A stretch of 64,000 nt of DNA from the NCBI GenBank assembly GCA_029204225.1, contig CM055102.1, positions 26,390,922 to 26,454,921 of the forward strand, written 5' to 3'. Numbering within the stretch: the first letter of the stretch is position 1; each line of letters begins with the position of its first letter. A model generated the notes under the pieces. That model was not told the origin of the DNA. It saw only the letters and a list, made by a program, of their open reading frames with translations, and ran no database searches. Below, piece after piece: positions 44,851 to 57,518 of this stretch. Source of the DNA: Diphasiastrum complanatum. Its lineage: Eukaryota > Streptophyta > Lycopodiopsida > Lycopodiales > Lycopodiaceae. A program made the position numbers and the translations under genes.

Positions 44851-45757
44851 ACATGCAAAACAAGAAAACCATATGAACACATTGTTGGCAAGGTCTATCC
44901 TATTCTGCCAAAGATCTTACCATACTAACATGATTTCCATAGCATCTGAAGTAAGAGACTTATATTACACGTTAAATAAGAAAACCATATGAATATGTTC
45001 AGGGCAAGTTCTTGCCTATTCAGCCAAAAACCTAGAGGCTATACATGGCAAGATGCGGTAGAACACAAATATTCAAATGCTTGCATGCCATTCCACATGC
45101 ATAATGGATTGTCCATTCTGCATTTAAAATGGGCATAATGGACAAAATTTTGCAGAATAGGCAATGGAATAGGCACTAGGCCAGCCCATTGGGTTGAGTA
45201 AGGGCTGCTGAGGGAGGAATTGGCATTCCATAATACATGAAAATCCACACTCTTGCCACACCTACGCTTACAGAGAAATAAGGTCCACAAAGTTAATCAA
45301 GAATTGCAAACTTTCTTTATTCATAGATTTCATGGCTGCAGCACGATTTGAGCGGTCGATTTGTGGTTGATTTGCTAATACATACAGTTGCGCGAAAAAA
45401 GGATACCATATAATCTGCATACAAATGCCTCAGTAAGCAACAGACGCCAAATGTTGTCCTCCAATAAGTGGCATGCTGCTAGTGGAGGATTCCTTTCCTT
45501 TCCTCTCCTTGAGGCCTATAGTTGGACGCCAGTGAGCCACACAATGAGGATGTACATACAAGAGAAAAATAAAAAACAAACAGATGTCAAATGTCGGATG
45601 TTGAGGCTCAATTGACAAGCTCCATGTAAAGAACCAAGAAGCAAGTGAAAAAAAGGACATAAGCAAGGATCTTTGTTCAAGGCCACACCATGTACTCCAG
45701 TCTGCATGGTTGCAAATTGGTTTTTGTAATGCAATGAAGTCGAAGTTGACTATCAAC
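44851..45757. repeat. About 0.9-kb dispersed repeat, copy 2
   Basis: Counterpart of 33067-33960. Its left edge is cut by LTR D; its right edge, after AAGTTGACTATCA, meets different sequence from copy 1. Confidence 0.85.
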
Positions 45758-46075
45758 ATTCTAATTGACTCCTGATATCAGACACATTTCAGGCAGCACG
45801 ACACTTGAGAAGGAGAACAAAATCATAACACTTCTAAACATTAGACGCTCTTTTAATCAAGTTAAATACGCAATTGGATTCTGATTCCCATTCAGACTTG
45901 ATAAAAACTAATCATCAAAAGTCAATATAACAGAACAATTCTAGCTCAAATTTTTGCATGCTACAACATGTAGTTAACATATAAAGTAGCTAACTTGTAA
46001 TGATTTAAACCATCTAAGAAATTCATGACTTGCCTAACCTATATCAGAGTTCTCCAATATCTACTGAGAGACTGT
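45758..46075 (-). repeat. Copia RNase H end and LTR-like segment, minus strand
   Basis: Inverted copy of 62930-63257: the GATATTGGAGAA...TATAGGTTAGGCAAG block and the TCAAGTGTCGTGCTGCCT block are both shared. Only the last few codons of RNase H are included. Confidence 0.72.
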
Positions 46076-47296
46076 TACTGTTTAATCTTTAAAAGGGCCC
46101 AGGGAAGTTTCTCTAGCACCTAACCATGCCCCATGGAGCTAGTCATAGATATTTATTATATATGCTTGCTCCTTGATTTCTCCTTTCAAGCAAGGGGCTC
46201 CTAGAGTAATTTGAAACATGAAACATTTGAGCTTAAAGAAGCAGGGGGTGACATGGAGGCTCTCAAAGTATCATGTGTACTTGGTCCCTAGATTTCCTTG
46301 TAAACAAAGGCTCCTAGCTTACTTTGAAATATATACGATTTGAGCTTAAAGAAGTACGAGGCTACTGATAAGATAGTTGTATATAAGAATCATACTAATC
46401 TAGACATTGTTCTCTTGAGACCTTTTCTGTGTTGGAAAAAGCTTTCATCGTGTTCATTCACTGATTGATAGAATCTCTTGGTTACTTTTTGTCAAAAGTT
46501 CACAGCAACTTAAATAACATCTACACTCCATGATTGCATTTCTAACTGAACTGGCAACCTCAATTTCGCTAAAACAATAGAATGATTTAGTTGCTAACAC
46601 ATCAAAAAAGAGCACAACTTCCCATTATGAGGATAAATAATTAGACAAAAACTTTGTCAAACTCATCCAAGAACAACAAAATCTAAGACAGACTACCAGT
46701 GGAGTTGATAAGATAATGTGGACTGCAAAACTTCTACATGTAAGGTTATCTGGACTCTAAAAGATATCGAATGCCAGGTTGATCGATTACGAACTTGTAA
46801 TAAAAAAAGAAAACAAGTAACTTCAAATACAAGAGTACAAATCATCGTTTATTTTCTTTAAGATTATACCTGCAGAATGTTTAAAACTGCTCTAACGACT
46901 CTTGGGCCTTCAAAAACTCAGCGCTTTGCCTTGCTTGACAAATTATTTTTGCCCATCTCGATACGTTCCTCCTTATATACGACCCTCGAGGTACTTTTCT
47001 GTTTAGAAAATGAAGACTTTCCTGCAGCCACAGTAGCTAGCCAGATAGAATTCCAGACAAGATAGACTCTGAAATCCAACTAGCCTTTTGCCCCATCACT
47101 CCACTTTGTATCAGAGGTGAGCGAGGTAGAGAATGCTGGATTTGATGGAAGGAAAAACGATATTACAGTATAGCGCTTTCTTCCTTTGTAAAAAAATACG
47201 TATTTTAAAAAAAAATTGGTCAACTTTTGGAACGGGCAACTATGCTTTTGACCATAGTGACACAAAAACTTGATAGCTAGGAATGCGAAGTAGCTT
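46076..47296. other. Non-coding interval
   Basis: 1.2 kb of AT-rich DNA without credible ORFs or recognised repeats. Confidence 0.45.
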
Positions 47297-47826
47297 TCCA
47301 AACCCACTTGACATACAAGCAACCAACTCACCAACAACGATCAGACTTAACCAACTGGAAGTTCAGAAACCAACATTGAGATCCAACCTGGCGCCATGCC
47401 AAATCGAGGGTCCCGATGTGGGTGACTTTCCTCCAAGCAAGCCGCCCGACATACATCAAACTTAACCAACTCGAAGCTTCGTTACAAATGAGTAACATCC
47501 ATTCCAAGCATGCGGTCTGACTTACATCAGACTTAACCAACTGAAAGCTTCGTCACGAGCGCTGGAAGCCAACCTGGCGCCATGCCAGATTGGACAGCCA
47601 TAAACAGGTAACTTCCACCCAAGCAAGCCATCCAACTCAGCCGACAGGTTAGAGCCCGTTCCCCAAGAGCTTAACCCATTCACGTTCATGCAAGGAACAC
47701 TCAGAACCACAAGCCGACAAATATGGAGACAACCAGTTCCTGGACCAAATGGTCCCGACAGCATATCGCTGGCGCCACGGACCGAATGGTCCTGACGGCA
47801 TACTGCTGGCGTCCCGGGATACGGCT
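47297..47826 (-). repeat. LTR E, internal fragment of the GGCGCC LTR
   Basis: Matches the middle of LTR A and LTR F (AACCCACTTGACATACAAGC, then GGCGCCATGCC, to GTCCCGGGATACG). Both LTR ends are missing. It has the same minus orientation as LTR F, so it may be the remains of that element's 3' LTR. Confidence 0.8.
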
Positions 47827-49146
47827 CTTTGAGGTAGGCAAAGATTGAGTACTCTGCAATGCACCTCTCACTTAGCTTGAAGTAGCTATCTTTGAATCAA
47901 TCCAAATGTAACCATTGACCTCGTGGAGAGCCAAGGGGTCGCACCAGTTTGATCCGCATACGAACTATCTCTTCGCGTTCGTTTGAAGCGCCATGTCCGT
48001 CGCGCAAAACTTGACTTTCACAATTCCATCACTGGTCAGTTGCCTCATAGTCAAAACAAGAAGTGTACATCTAGCTTGGCTTCAAGTAGCTCTCTTTGAA
48101 TCATACACATGCACCCAGAGTTTGCACTAGTCCGATCTCAACATGAACTATCCCTTAGCATCCGTTTGAAGTACCAAGTCTCTCGTGCAAGACTCAACTT
48201 TCACAGTTCCTTAATTGATCAGCTGCCTTACACGTAACACAAGTCAACGTACTCATTATGTCTCCTCATCATTGCTGGTCTAGAGAAAGCCTATAACAAG
48301 CTTTCCCTTCCACAACAAAAACTTGTCAACTTATTAGGTCCAAAGTTCGCCAGTCTCCTCGTGTGAGTATGGCTAGGTAACCTTGAATTTGCCCTCATTT
48401 TAATCAACTTTCATTCAAAATTTGCCCCAAGAGAGATGTGTGTGTGATAGTTCCCCTTCACTTATAAAAAGAGTTGATGGGACTTAGAATAGAGTTCTCA
48501 GACAAAAAGCCTTTTCAACACTTTGCTTCCCATCTGCTAGGATTATGGCTTGATCCAACTTGTTGCCAATCTCTGAAGAGGATCCTAGTCTTGTTCCCCT
48601 CTGAGGAAAAACCCAACTGATACTGGATATCACCCATGCTCAGTGAGTTTCAGTTCCGAAAGTAGCCATCTCAAATGAAGACCAACTGCTCCATAGAAGA
48701 TCTCCCTTGAAATTGCTCTTTCCAACTTTTGACTTCCTGCTCGCGTCTGGTGGGCGTCGTCGCAAATGAAATTAACCCAAGAAACAGGCTAGCCATCCAT
48801 CATTTGCAAACATCCAGTCGTTTTGTTGTCGTTCACGTGCGAGTACTTGAACTGCGAATCCGCCCCCAGATTCTGTAGTCCTCTTTGTTTGATGGTGTAA
48901 GCCTTCAAAAGAAAGGTTCCTTCTCGAGCCATCAGCTCCTTGTATCACAAGCAATCATGCAAACCAGGCAAAGCACGAGTACTAAGACTCACCACGAATA
49001 CATGCAAGCCAGACACTCGGGCAGTTTTACTAATAGGTAACAAAGACACGAGCCCCCTTTGAGATAGTCCTGCCAAAGGACCTTTGCCTGGCCGCACCCA
49101 TACAGATCGATCACAGAATCAGCCCACAGAGAACACCCCTCCAACT

Positions 49147-49470
49147 ATCCGTGCTTTCACCATTAAGCAGCACATTGTCGCAGTCACGCCCTACCACTTT
49201 TTGGTCGATAGCCCTTATAGCTAGATGAACGGCAACTATCCTGGAATATACCAGCCCGTGGACGCACCCATGCTTTTACCGTTAGGCAGCACATTGGCTC
49301 GATAACGCCCCCACCAAATCTAGTCGATAGCCCTTATAGCTAAACGATTGGCAGCATACCACCCCAATCGTGGACGCACCCGTGCTTTCACCGTTAGGAA
49401 GCACATTGCCTCAGTAACGCCCCCACCGAATTTGGTCCATAGCCCTTATAGCTAAACGAACGGTGGCTAT
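49147..49470. repeat. Three tandem repeats of about 115 bp in the leader
   Basis: Each unit has TCCATAGCCC or TCGATAGCCC, CTTATAGCTA, GTGGACGCACCC, GTGCTTTCACC and GCAGCACATTG-type blocks. The leader copy at 41360-41480 holds one unit, so copy number changed between family members. Confidence 0.72.
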
Positions 49471-49767
49471 CGCGAATATGTCACCCTGCACCCCACAAGG
49501 CACAAACTGTGCTTACACCCACCTAATGTCAACACATTGCCTCATCTGTCCTACGTGCAGATGGCGCCAGGCCCGAACCGCAGAAACTGACCATCCTTAC
49601 ACCTCAAGGGTAGCACCTTGACTCATCAAGCCCCCGTTCTGCCGACCACCCCGACCGTGGACGCACCCATGCTTACACTGTGGGCAGCACCTTGCGCAAC
49701 AGTTGTCCTGATGAACCCCAAACAATGGCCATCCCTGTGAGATCCACATAGATGACCAGCCAGTCGA

Positions 49768-49778
49768 CTCTGATACCA
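49768..49778 (-). other. Primer-binding site next to LTR F
   Basis: Minus strand TGGTATCAGAG, two bases after the LTR end GCGCTACA. Confidence 0.88.
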
Positions 49779-49780
49779 CA

Positions 49781-50978
49781 TGTAGCGCAGGCATCCCAAA
49801 GGGAGCCGAGAACCACGACTTAGCTTCCCAGCCTTCAACTCTCGCCGTCCAAACCCACTTGACATACAAGTAGCCAACTCGCCAACAACGATCAGACTTA
49901 ACCAACTGGAAGTTCAGAAACCAACATTGAGATCCAACCTGGCGCCATGCCAGATCGGGGGTCTCGATGTGGGTGACTTCCCTCCAAGCAAGCCGCCCGA
50001 CATACATCAAACTTAACCAATTCGAAGCTTCGTTACAAACGAGTAACATCCATTCCAAGCAAGGGGTCTGACTTACATCAGACTTAACCAACTGAAAGCT
50101 TCGTCACGAGCGCTGGAAGCCAACCTGGCGCCACACCAGACTGGACAGCCATAAATAGGTAACTTCCATCCAAGAAAGCCATCCAACTCAGCCGACAGGT
50201 TAGAGCCCGTTCCCCAAGACCTTAACCCATTCACATTCATGCAAGGAACACTCAGAACCACAAGCCACGACAGATATGGAGACAACCAGTTCCTGGACCA
50301 AATGGTCCCAGCAGCATACCGCTGGCGCCACGGACCGAATGGTCCTGACGGCATACCGCTGGCATCCCGGGATACGACCCTAAGCTATGTTCCAAATCAA
50401 AAAGTTTGAAGCGGCCTTACAACTAGCGCTTTACCGAACACTGAAACCCAGAAGGTAATCAGAGTCAATGTGAGAAAAATCCCACTTTATTGATAAATCT
50501 GAGAAGGTTACATTTCAAGTGTGTGACCGACCCAAGTCTCCGGGGCGCTGGCATGCCAAGGCGAGTGCTAGGACAACATTCCAGCTAGGGAGGCTGAGAC
50601 TTGGTTGGAGCTCGCCCTGAGTCGCAACCCGCACTGCCCTATAGTATTGGTGGGATTTGCCACCTCCCCTTATACCAAGTACTCTACCCAAGCTGGTAAA
50701 GCACATTTTATCTCTCTAGAAAGTCATCGTCTCTCTCTATAATTTATTGATCCCCATGCTTCCTTTAATCATGCCTAGATCGTGTGAGGTAATTGCACAT
50801 CGATCTGAGCTCTCTGGACTTCGCTAGAACCGATCAAAGATTTTCAGACATAGGAACTTGGCGTCGGCTGGATTCTGGTCACAGTGGCGCCGGGACCAGT
50901 AGGGGTGTTGTTGGCGCCGAGGACAATGCTGGCGCCGGTAGCGCCGAAAGTAAAGCTTGTAAAGGTAACTTTACAACA
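49781..50978 (-). repeat. LTR F, complete, minus strand (1198 bp)
   Basis: From TGTTGTAAAGTTACC at 50978 to GCGCTACA at 49781, followed by the PBS. It is the 5' LTR of the element whose leader fills 47827-49780. The outer flank is CACAT; no partner duplication can be checked because the other end is truncated. Confidence 0.9.
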
Positions 50979-52112
50979 CACATGCCCAGGCTCACGCACA
51001 CATGCGTGAAGTTGGGCATTTCCACTATATATGCAGGTATAAGTTTTTAAAAAATGTGATTATGGGATAAACAGAGGTATGCCACGTGGCAACAAATTAG
51101 GGAGTAGGCCAGTGGAGGGCGGGCAGACTGGGCGGGTAGCAGCAGGGCGGCACCTGGGACGAGTGTCGGGAGGCAAACTGAGGCCGGGCCAGACCATGTG
51201 TGCCAGTAAGATACGAGGCTAGGAATGCCCTCAGACATAAAAGCACAGTCTCTCATGTGTTGTATAGATAGAAATAATGCCCTTCCCACCTTTGAATATT
51301 ACTTTTAACAATCAAAATTTACATGATATGGTATGAACATTATTTTGTGATATTGGTGCCATTTTGTCCTCTGTTTTGTTTCTACAAAGTTCGGATTTCA
51401 AATTCAACTCTGTATTCTTGCTCTGCGTCCATTTTTTTGGAATGCTCTCGCACCCATTGCCTGTTCCTATTCATGTTTACTTCCAAAGTATCTTTTGATC
51501 CAAGTATGACTGACTCTTTGACTACTATTAACAAAACTCTATTGCAAATATGGAGTCATCAAGCTAACACTGATCAATAGCACTTAAATGCACGAAAGCT
51601 TTCATTTTACAAAACCTACCTAGAAAGTTGTGTTCTGCAACTTTTGACATTTCTAGCATAGAAAAAAGATTTTGTGCCACCAATATAACCAAAGTACCAA
51701 GCATAAGAAAAACTTGTTCATGAAAAATCAGCATGAACAATGATAATGTTAACTGTAATAAGAACTACTGAAGAAAGAAACTGTCAAACAAAGCAGGAAT
51801 AAGAAATGCTTGAAGTTGTCAAAACAAATTTGAATATTGAATTGAGATTTCACTCAGATAGAGTCAGATGACATGATTAAGTCTGACAATAAACTTAATG
51901 ACGACCTATGTATGTGTTGTGCTGATTATACAGACTTTGTTGCATAAACCTATGTGCCTAGTTTCTATTTATACCTTGTCTAGAGGCGAAATGTAGCTAT
52001 GTCAAAATGATGTCAAAATAAGCATATACTGGAATTTATATTCTCTTCAGTAACTACTATCTATGGAGAATGCTTAGTATTATACACAAAGGTAATTTAT
52101 GGGTCAGTAAGA
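50979..52112. other. Non-coding interval
   Basis: AT-rich apart from a GC-rich patch at 51080-51210. ORFs of 80-85 codons show no domain. Confidence 0.45.
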
Positions 52113-52440
52113 CACTAAAGAAGTATTGTAAACAAATAGCAAAATTCTAGAGAAGATTCCCCTATGCTCAAGTGAAAATAAAAGTGCTAGTCAATGACTT
52201 AACCAATCTTTAAAAATGATCACACAGTTGCAGACCAATGAAAACCTGTGATAGAAAAAGTTCTCATATCCAGTCCAATGCACCCAAGTTGACAGTCATG
52301 CAAAAGGGGAATGATCTGGGCAAGTGTAGCTATCAGCCATATAACTTGCACAACTTTTAGCAACTACTAGCACTCTTGGTAGTTCTTTTTTGGTTGATCA
52401 GTTGCAAATATTAATAAAAGTTGGTCTACTCTTCAAAGTG
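52113..52440. repeat. Diverged direct repeat, unit 1
   Basis: Pairs with 52550-52880. Shared blocks include GTATTGTAAACAAATAGCA, TATGCTCAAGTGAAAATA, CCAATGCACCCAA and AGCTATCAGCCATA. The spacing is about 430 bp. Confidence 0.75.
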
Positions 52441-52549
52441 GGGGTGAAACTTTTGAGCATAAATTTTTAAATCAGCACTAATCTAGATTAATACATTAAT
52501 TAAAACTTGATCATTCTCAATCTATTAGAAATCTAGATTCTACAATAAA

Positions 52550-52880
52550 CCACTGAAGATGTATTGTAAACAAATAGCAGAAATATGAAAAAGCATCCCC
52601 TACCATAGATATATGCTCAAGTGAAAATAGAAGTTCTAATCAGGGACATACAACAATATCTTAGAACGATCACAAAGTTGATAACTAATGAAAGCTTTTG
52701 ATAGAAAAAGTTTGAGATCTAGCCCAATGCACCCAACTTGACAATCGTGCAAAGGGGAATGATCTTGGCAAGTGAAGCTATCAGCCATACAACTTCACAA
52801 TTTTTTGCAACTACTGAGAAGGTAGTTCTTTCTTTGGTGATCAGTAGCAAATACACTGATAAATGTTTGTCTAAACTTTC
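52550..52880. repeat. Diverged direct repeat, unit 2
   Basis: Second unit of the duplication starting at 52113, roughly 80% similar by eye. Confidence 0.75.
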
Positions 52881-53858
52881 AAGCTACATTGTGTTTTTTT
52901 CATTCCTACAAAAATGTCTGGGATGTTTATTCTGATGAGTTTAGAGTTTACAGAATCATTATGGTTCCATATGGTTTCATATTAGAGATACAAAGGTATA
53001 CATGTTCAATATGGTTTCCTATGTATACCAGCTAACTTAATTAAGCATGCCTGAACTTACTAAGTTGAGATTAATTTACATGTGGCTTCAATACAACCAC
53101 CCATGGGAAGAAGTTGATCTTAAAAAAACATCATCTATCATAGATTAAGTAGGGTTTTTTATTTTCTTGACTCAAAGACATTACCTCAACCAAAATTTTA
53201 AGCACTATATTTGTTTTGCCAACCAGTGAGTAGGAACTCTGATGAGCTTATACAAGAGTTGTTAATGAGTATAATACATTCCTTTGTCAAATCCACAATT
53301 TAGAATGGTGGTATTTTTTTTCAAAATGAATAAAATTAGAAATTCCAAAACAAAAATGTCATTCAACTAAGATTGGATGCAAATTAAGTAGTAATTTTCA
53401 AAATCTTATATCTTGTGAATGAGCATAAAGCTATACATTATGATATAGTGAATAAAAGTTTCTTATGTTCATAGATATTAGTAACATAAGATACAATTAT
53501 AGATACAAGTTTTGTACTTGTAACAACGTCATACAGCTCCTTAGCCATCAGCACAACTCATCTTAAATTTCCACAGATGGTAATTGGCTCCATCAAGCTT
53601 GTCCATGATAGGACTGAATTTCCCTTGGGAATCCATGTGGAAGATTAGTCTAGATGATAGTAGTAACTATCAGTGACTTAAGTATGAGAATCTAGTGTTA
53701 AATTACAGAACAAGAAAACAGTTATCCTATCGGCTAGTAGGATCAGGTTCTATGGGAAGCTTATCAGGCTATAGAAATAGCTCTGATATAAAACCGCTTG
53801 AAAAATCAGATGGTTTATGATATTAAAGCTCTAAATAATCAGCGAATAGTAACCTATC
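52881..53858. other. Non-coding interval
   Basis: AT-rich and without credible ORF or repeat landmarks. Confidence 0.45.
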
Positions 53859-53870
53859 GCTCTGATACCA
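53859..53870 (-). other. Primer-binding site of another Copia-type element
   Basis: Minus strand TGGTATCAGAGC. It is preceded on that strand by CTTTCCCAGCA, so an LTR ending in CA abuts it with no spacer. Confidence 0.7.
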
Positions 53871-54150
53871 TGCTGGGAAAGTGTGAGAAGTTCCCTTGGT
53901 GCGTGCACTATTTGTAACAATAGGCGAACACAATAATGAAGTTAAGTTTAGAGCTAGGTGCATGGTGCTAGCAGAAGCAAGAGCACACAATCAGACAAAG
54001 CAATCAGAAGGTCAGACAGAGAGCCGAAAGCATTGCAAATACTGACAAAACCTGAAGGCAGAACTAGATAGCACTTTATTCAGATTGATTGTAGCGAAAT
54101 ACAAGTCAATAATGTAGGTGAGCACAATACAATCGCGGGCAAAATCGCGT
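53871..54150 (-). repeat. Probable LTR end of that element
   Basis: Minus-strand sequence ending ...CACACTTTCCCAGCA at 53871. It contains AATAAAGTGCTATC (about 54068) as a polyadenylation-like site. The LTR start was not found; the upper coordinate is a guess. Confidence 0.4.
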
Positions 54151-54297
54151 GCTCACAAAGCTAACTACAAATTGTAAAAGCTATGAGCTTATTACTGACG
54201 ATCCGTCTGAAGAGGAGAATCAATGCATGAAAGCATCTATTGTGTCTATTTCATCGGATTCAATAATCCATGTTTTTCTTATAATTGATCAATTGCA

Positions 54298-54322
54298 TGT
54301 GTGTGTGTGTGTGTGTGTGTGT
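54298..54322. repeat. (TG)n microsatellite, 25 bp
   Basis: Uninterrupted TG dinucleotide tract. Confidence 0.98.
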
Positions 54323-55463
54323 ATTAAATGATCTATGTGCTATTTTCATTTATGCAGATGAGTGTACAGAAAGAGATGGCGTGGAGCCATTGCATCGTCA
54401 GGGAGAAGATCGTGGTTGTTGTCATTGTCAAGTTGGTTGCGCGGTACAAAGGATGAGCATGAGGAGGCCGATAAGTCAGCCTTCCCGATATGTCGACCAG
54501 GTTGGGTCTACTCAATACTTCGTTCGATTCCGATATGTCGGCCATCTTAACTTACTCGTCTTCAGTAGTTGAGCTGTGCGACAATGTGAGTAAATATGCA
54601 GCAATGAATAAAACTAGATTAACATGGGATTTAGGAGAGTAGAGGAGATAAATCCAACATTTCCTTATGCCTACACAGACTCCCACGCTAACAACTTTCG
54701 CCCGTTATCGCTCTTACTGAAATAATTCGATCTCATGCCCTAATCCCATGTGTTTTTTGGCACTTGCTTTGATAATATGAATTGGAATGATTGTGACATT
54801 AGGGGAAACATGGGCTCAAAATGGGCCCTTTAAGAAATTTCACTTTAGAGAGAAACTACATAGAGAGAGAATGCAAACCGGTAACTTGTGGACGCTATTT
54901 CCGAGTTTGCAGCCTGGCTGAGTTTTCCGAGTTTCCAGTCTTTTTCAAGTTTTTAGAGTTGTGAGAAAACTTGTAAAAGACATGCATGCAAGAAAAGAGA
55001 AGAAGGATGATCGAGAGTACACTTATCTATGTTGGTAGCTATATTGAAGGAGATGGTGGAAGAAGGATCACCACTTCCCATTAACCAATGTTTAGGGCAA
55101 ATGATACTCATCATCTTCACCATTGCCATAAGTTTTGATTTCAGACCATGTATAATGTGGCTCTACAACATTTTGGAATGTTTTTGAGGGAAATTATGAG
55201 GTTTTCTCAAAGAAAAAAATCAAAAAAATAAATGGCTTCCATCAGTATATGCCTCGTTATCTGCCTAGGAATGAGTACCTAGGAATATGCAATGTTGCCA
55301 ATACTTTTTCTTATCCTAGGATTTTTAGACTAAATGCACACAAAGGAGGCAATATTTCGTGGTACATAAAGAGGGTTATTCAGAGGTCGATATCTCTGTT
55401 CTTCCAAAGCCCATGTCTATTTGTATTTTGAGAAGTTCACAATTTACAAAAAATTTAGGACAA
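54323..55463. other. Non-coding interval with a GGGCCC motif
   Basis: No gene. 54801-54842 (ATTAGGGGAAACATGGGCTC, AAAATGGGCCCTTTAAGAAA) resembles 33961-34000. ORFs at 54285 and 54333 are overlapping frames without domains. Confidence 0.45.
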
Positions 55464-55489
55464 AATGGAGACAATACATTGTCTCCATT
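55464..55489. repeat. Perfect inverted repeat, 12-bp arms, 2-bp loop
   Basis: AATGGAGACAAT and its exact complement ATTGTCTCCATT are separated by AC. Alone it could be a hairpin; no downstream T-run or gene supports a terminator role. Confidence 0.85.
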
Positions 55490-56330
55490 CTGCCCTATTA
55501 TGGGACTCCATCCAAGTCCAAGAGTCTGCTCACCACTTCTTATGAATTTTGTGAGCAAAATTTTGGTTCTTGTAGTTGATTAAAATAAAAAAAAAAAAAT
55601 TAAAGTTAGCTTCCATTTAATTGAATTACGTATGAAAGACTAGAAACAAGGGTTTTAAGTATATTAATATTTTTAAAAAAAAATTGTTCATCAAAGTTCA
55701 AAAAAGTATTTATAACGTCAATAGCTTGTATAGAAATATTTTCATATAAATTGAAATGATAAATGCATATGTATAAAATTTCAAAATTCCAAGTAAGTAG
55801 ATTGGACTGAGTCACTTTTGGACTGTTGGCCACCGTCACCTGACACTACATTCTGTTCCCAAAGTGGGGATTGTGATGCGGCCTGCACACGACAAACATG
55901 AGACAATGATGAGTTTATGAAGAGAGAAATGTGGCAAGAGATTGCATTACTCCAATAATTCGAGGAGAGAATGCATATTGTTTCGATATGCATACTCATA
56001 ATCCTCTTTTGTGGGAGATCGGCGTACTAGCTCATGCCCTCCCTAGGTTGTACATCTGAAGGCATGAAAAACTTTTATCGAATAAGGAGTATGGCTTGGC
56101 AAATAAATCATACTTTGGATCAGTCATGTAGCCCTCAATATTTCGAAATGCTTTACTATTTTTGTAACGACATGACACAACACTATGGATTTGTGGTGTT
56201 GTGTGCCGTTTAGGTGTCTTTTTTCCAGGCTTAATGCCTCCTCAAGAAAATTCCTAACAATTGGAGAGAAGAGATTACACTACAATTGCCTATATTGCTT
56301 GTATTTTTCTCTCTACATTGTGTATATTCT

Positions 56331-56336
<6 letters not shown>
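55490..56336. other. Non-coding interval
   Basis: AT-rich; poly-A and poly-T runs near 55585 and 55675. No credible ORF. Confidence 0.45.

Positions 56337-56382
<46 letters not shown>
56337..56382. repeat. (CT)n microsatellite, 46 bp
   Basis: Uninterrupted CT tract. Confidence 0.98.
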
Positions 56383-56383
<1 letters not shown>

Positions 56384-56944
56384 ACCAAGCTTTAGTACAT
56401 GAAAGAAGTGTATCTCCTATCATGAAGTGGTCTATATCATGTACTAAATCAAACTTTTAATCTTATGTGAATCTTTTATGTATTTGAAAGACAAGATCAT
56501 GATGCATATTAATTTGAAATTTTCTTACAATCAAAATACTAACTCAAAAGATTGCAAAGTACAAAGTCATTTATGAATCTACATCCAATTCTCTTCTTGT
56601 GCCGTTTGGAATAATGAACAATAATTAGAGACCCACAAATTTGGTGCACAAAATGTGTCACTTTGGATAGCATCGATTAAAAAGTAATTGGTGCTATCAA
56701 TAATTATATTGTGGCAAGTGGCATTAATATGCAGATGGACTTTGGGTGTCCTTTGCTCGTGGTAAGGGCCAATAATACTAAGGGATTGTTCTAAAGTGTA
56801 AGAATTATCGATTTTATTGTCATTTGATCAAGCTCTCTCAGTCTCAAGAAACATCATCCAATGGAGCAGTAGTGATCCTCATTGCGGCACGTCCATGGTA
56901 GAAGGAAAATTGCAATGGCAACTCCGTCATAAGCTCTTAAGCTC
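56383..56944. other. Non-coding interval, 3' side of the RING gene
   Basis: No ORF of note. The 3' untranslated region of the minus-strand RING gene must lie here; I see no clear polyadenylation signal to place it. Confidence 0.45.
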
Positions 56945-57502
56945 TTACTCTTCTCTGTGCTTACTTTCATGAGTAAGTTCTTGCGTCAAAAGAGAGGATC
57001 TACATGTAGGACAAGTAGTTTGATTATGGTTGAGCCATCCATCAAGGCAACGCTTGTGAAATATGTGAGAACAAAATGGTAGCAACCATACGGGATCTTC
57101 CTTTTCGTACTCACAAAGGCAAACTGCACAAATTGCATCTTCTTCACAACAGATCCTCTCTGCAACTGCTGAGTCCAGGTTGACGACAATTAGTGAGTTC
57201 CGTACGTCATCACCATAACTGCGAGAGTGATCCCAGAGGCCTAAGCTGCCTCGCTCATGCTCTGCTTCGATCGAGTTTCCCCAGACTGAATCCCTTCTTT
57301 CCACGGGTGGCTCCGCATTCCTGAGCTTGATTCCAACCATCTCAAGGACAGAGAAAACACCTTTTTTGATTGGAGCCAAAGAAATAGTTGCATTCACGAG
57401 CAAAAGAGGAGCAGGAACATCTAGAGACATAAATTCCATCTTCTGGCAACTGCGATGTGAATCAAATATGACGAGGAAGACAAAAAGTTCCACAAATTTC
57501 AC
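56945..57502 (-). CDS. RING-H2 finger protein, probable E3 ubiquitin ligase
   Basis: 185 residues in one intact exon. A C3H2C3 RING-H2 finger lies near the C-terminus: C125, C128, C144, H146, H149, C152, C164, C167, with the usual aromatic/leucine context (WLLPFCSHIFHKRCLDGWL). Such domains recruit an E2 enzyme to ubiquitinate targets. The first 14 residues are hydrophobic (MKFVELFVFLVIFD), too short for a clear signal anchor. The middle part is acidic with no other domain. Size and layout resemble plant RHA/ATL-type small RING proteins, but the ATL GLD motif and a full membrane helix are not evident, so I give no symbol. The start at 57502 is the first ATG after the upstream CT/GA tract. It is the only intact host-type gene in the window, isolated among repeats. 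Confidence 0.85.
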   Translation of the reverse strand: MKFVELFVFLVIFDSHRSCQKMEFMSLDVPAPLLLVNATISLAPIKKGVFSVLEMVGIKLRNAEPPVERRDSVWGNSIEAEHERGSLGLWDHSRSYGDDVRNSLIVVNLDSAVAERICCEEDAICAVCLCEYEKEDPVWLLPFCSHIFHKRCLDGWLNHNQTTCPTCRSSLLTQELTHESKHREE

Positions 57503-57516
57503 TCAAAAACTTTTGT

Positions 57517-57518
<2 letters not shown>

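Larger units (their letters stand above)
47827..49780 (-). other. Non-coding internal region of the GGCGCC LTR element, copy 2
   Basis: Lies between LTR F with its PBS and LTR fragment E. No gag or pol motif is visible in any frame, so the element is non-autonomous or has lost its coding part. It contains two diverged tandem repeats of about 190 bp (47866-48060, 48065-48240; CTTTGAATCA and CGTTTGAAG cores) and three repeats of about 115 bp at 49147-49470. Confidence 0.7.

Noticed and set aside
54285..54572. 95-codon ORF starting in the TG tract
   Set aside because: Begins in a microsatellite, no domain, three competing frames of similar length.
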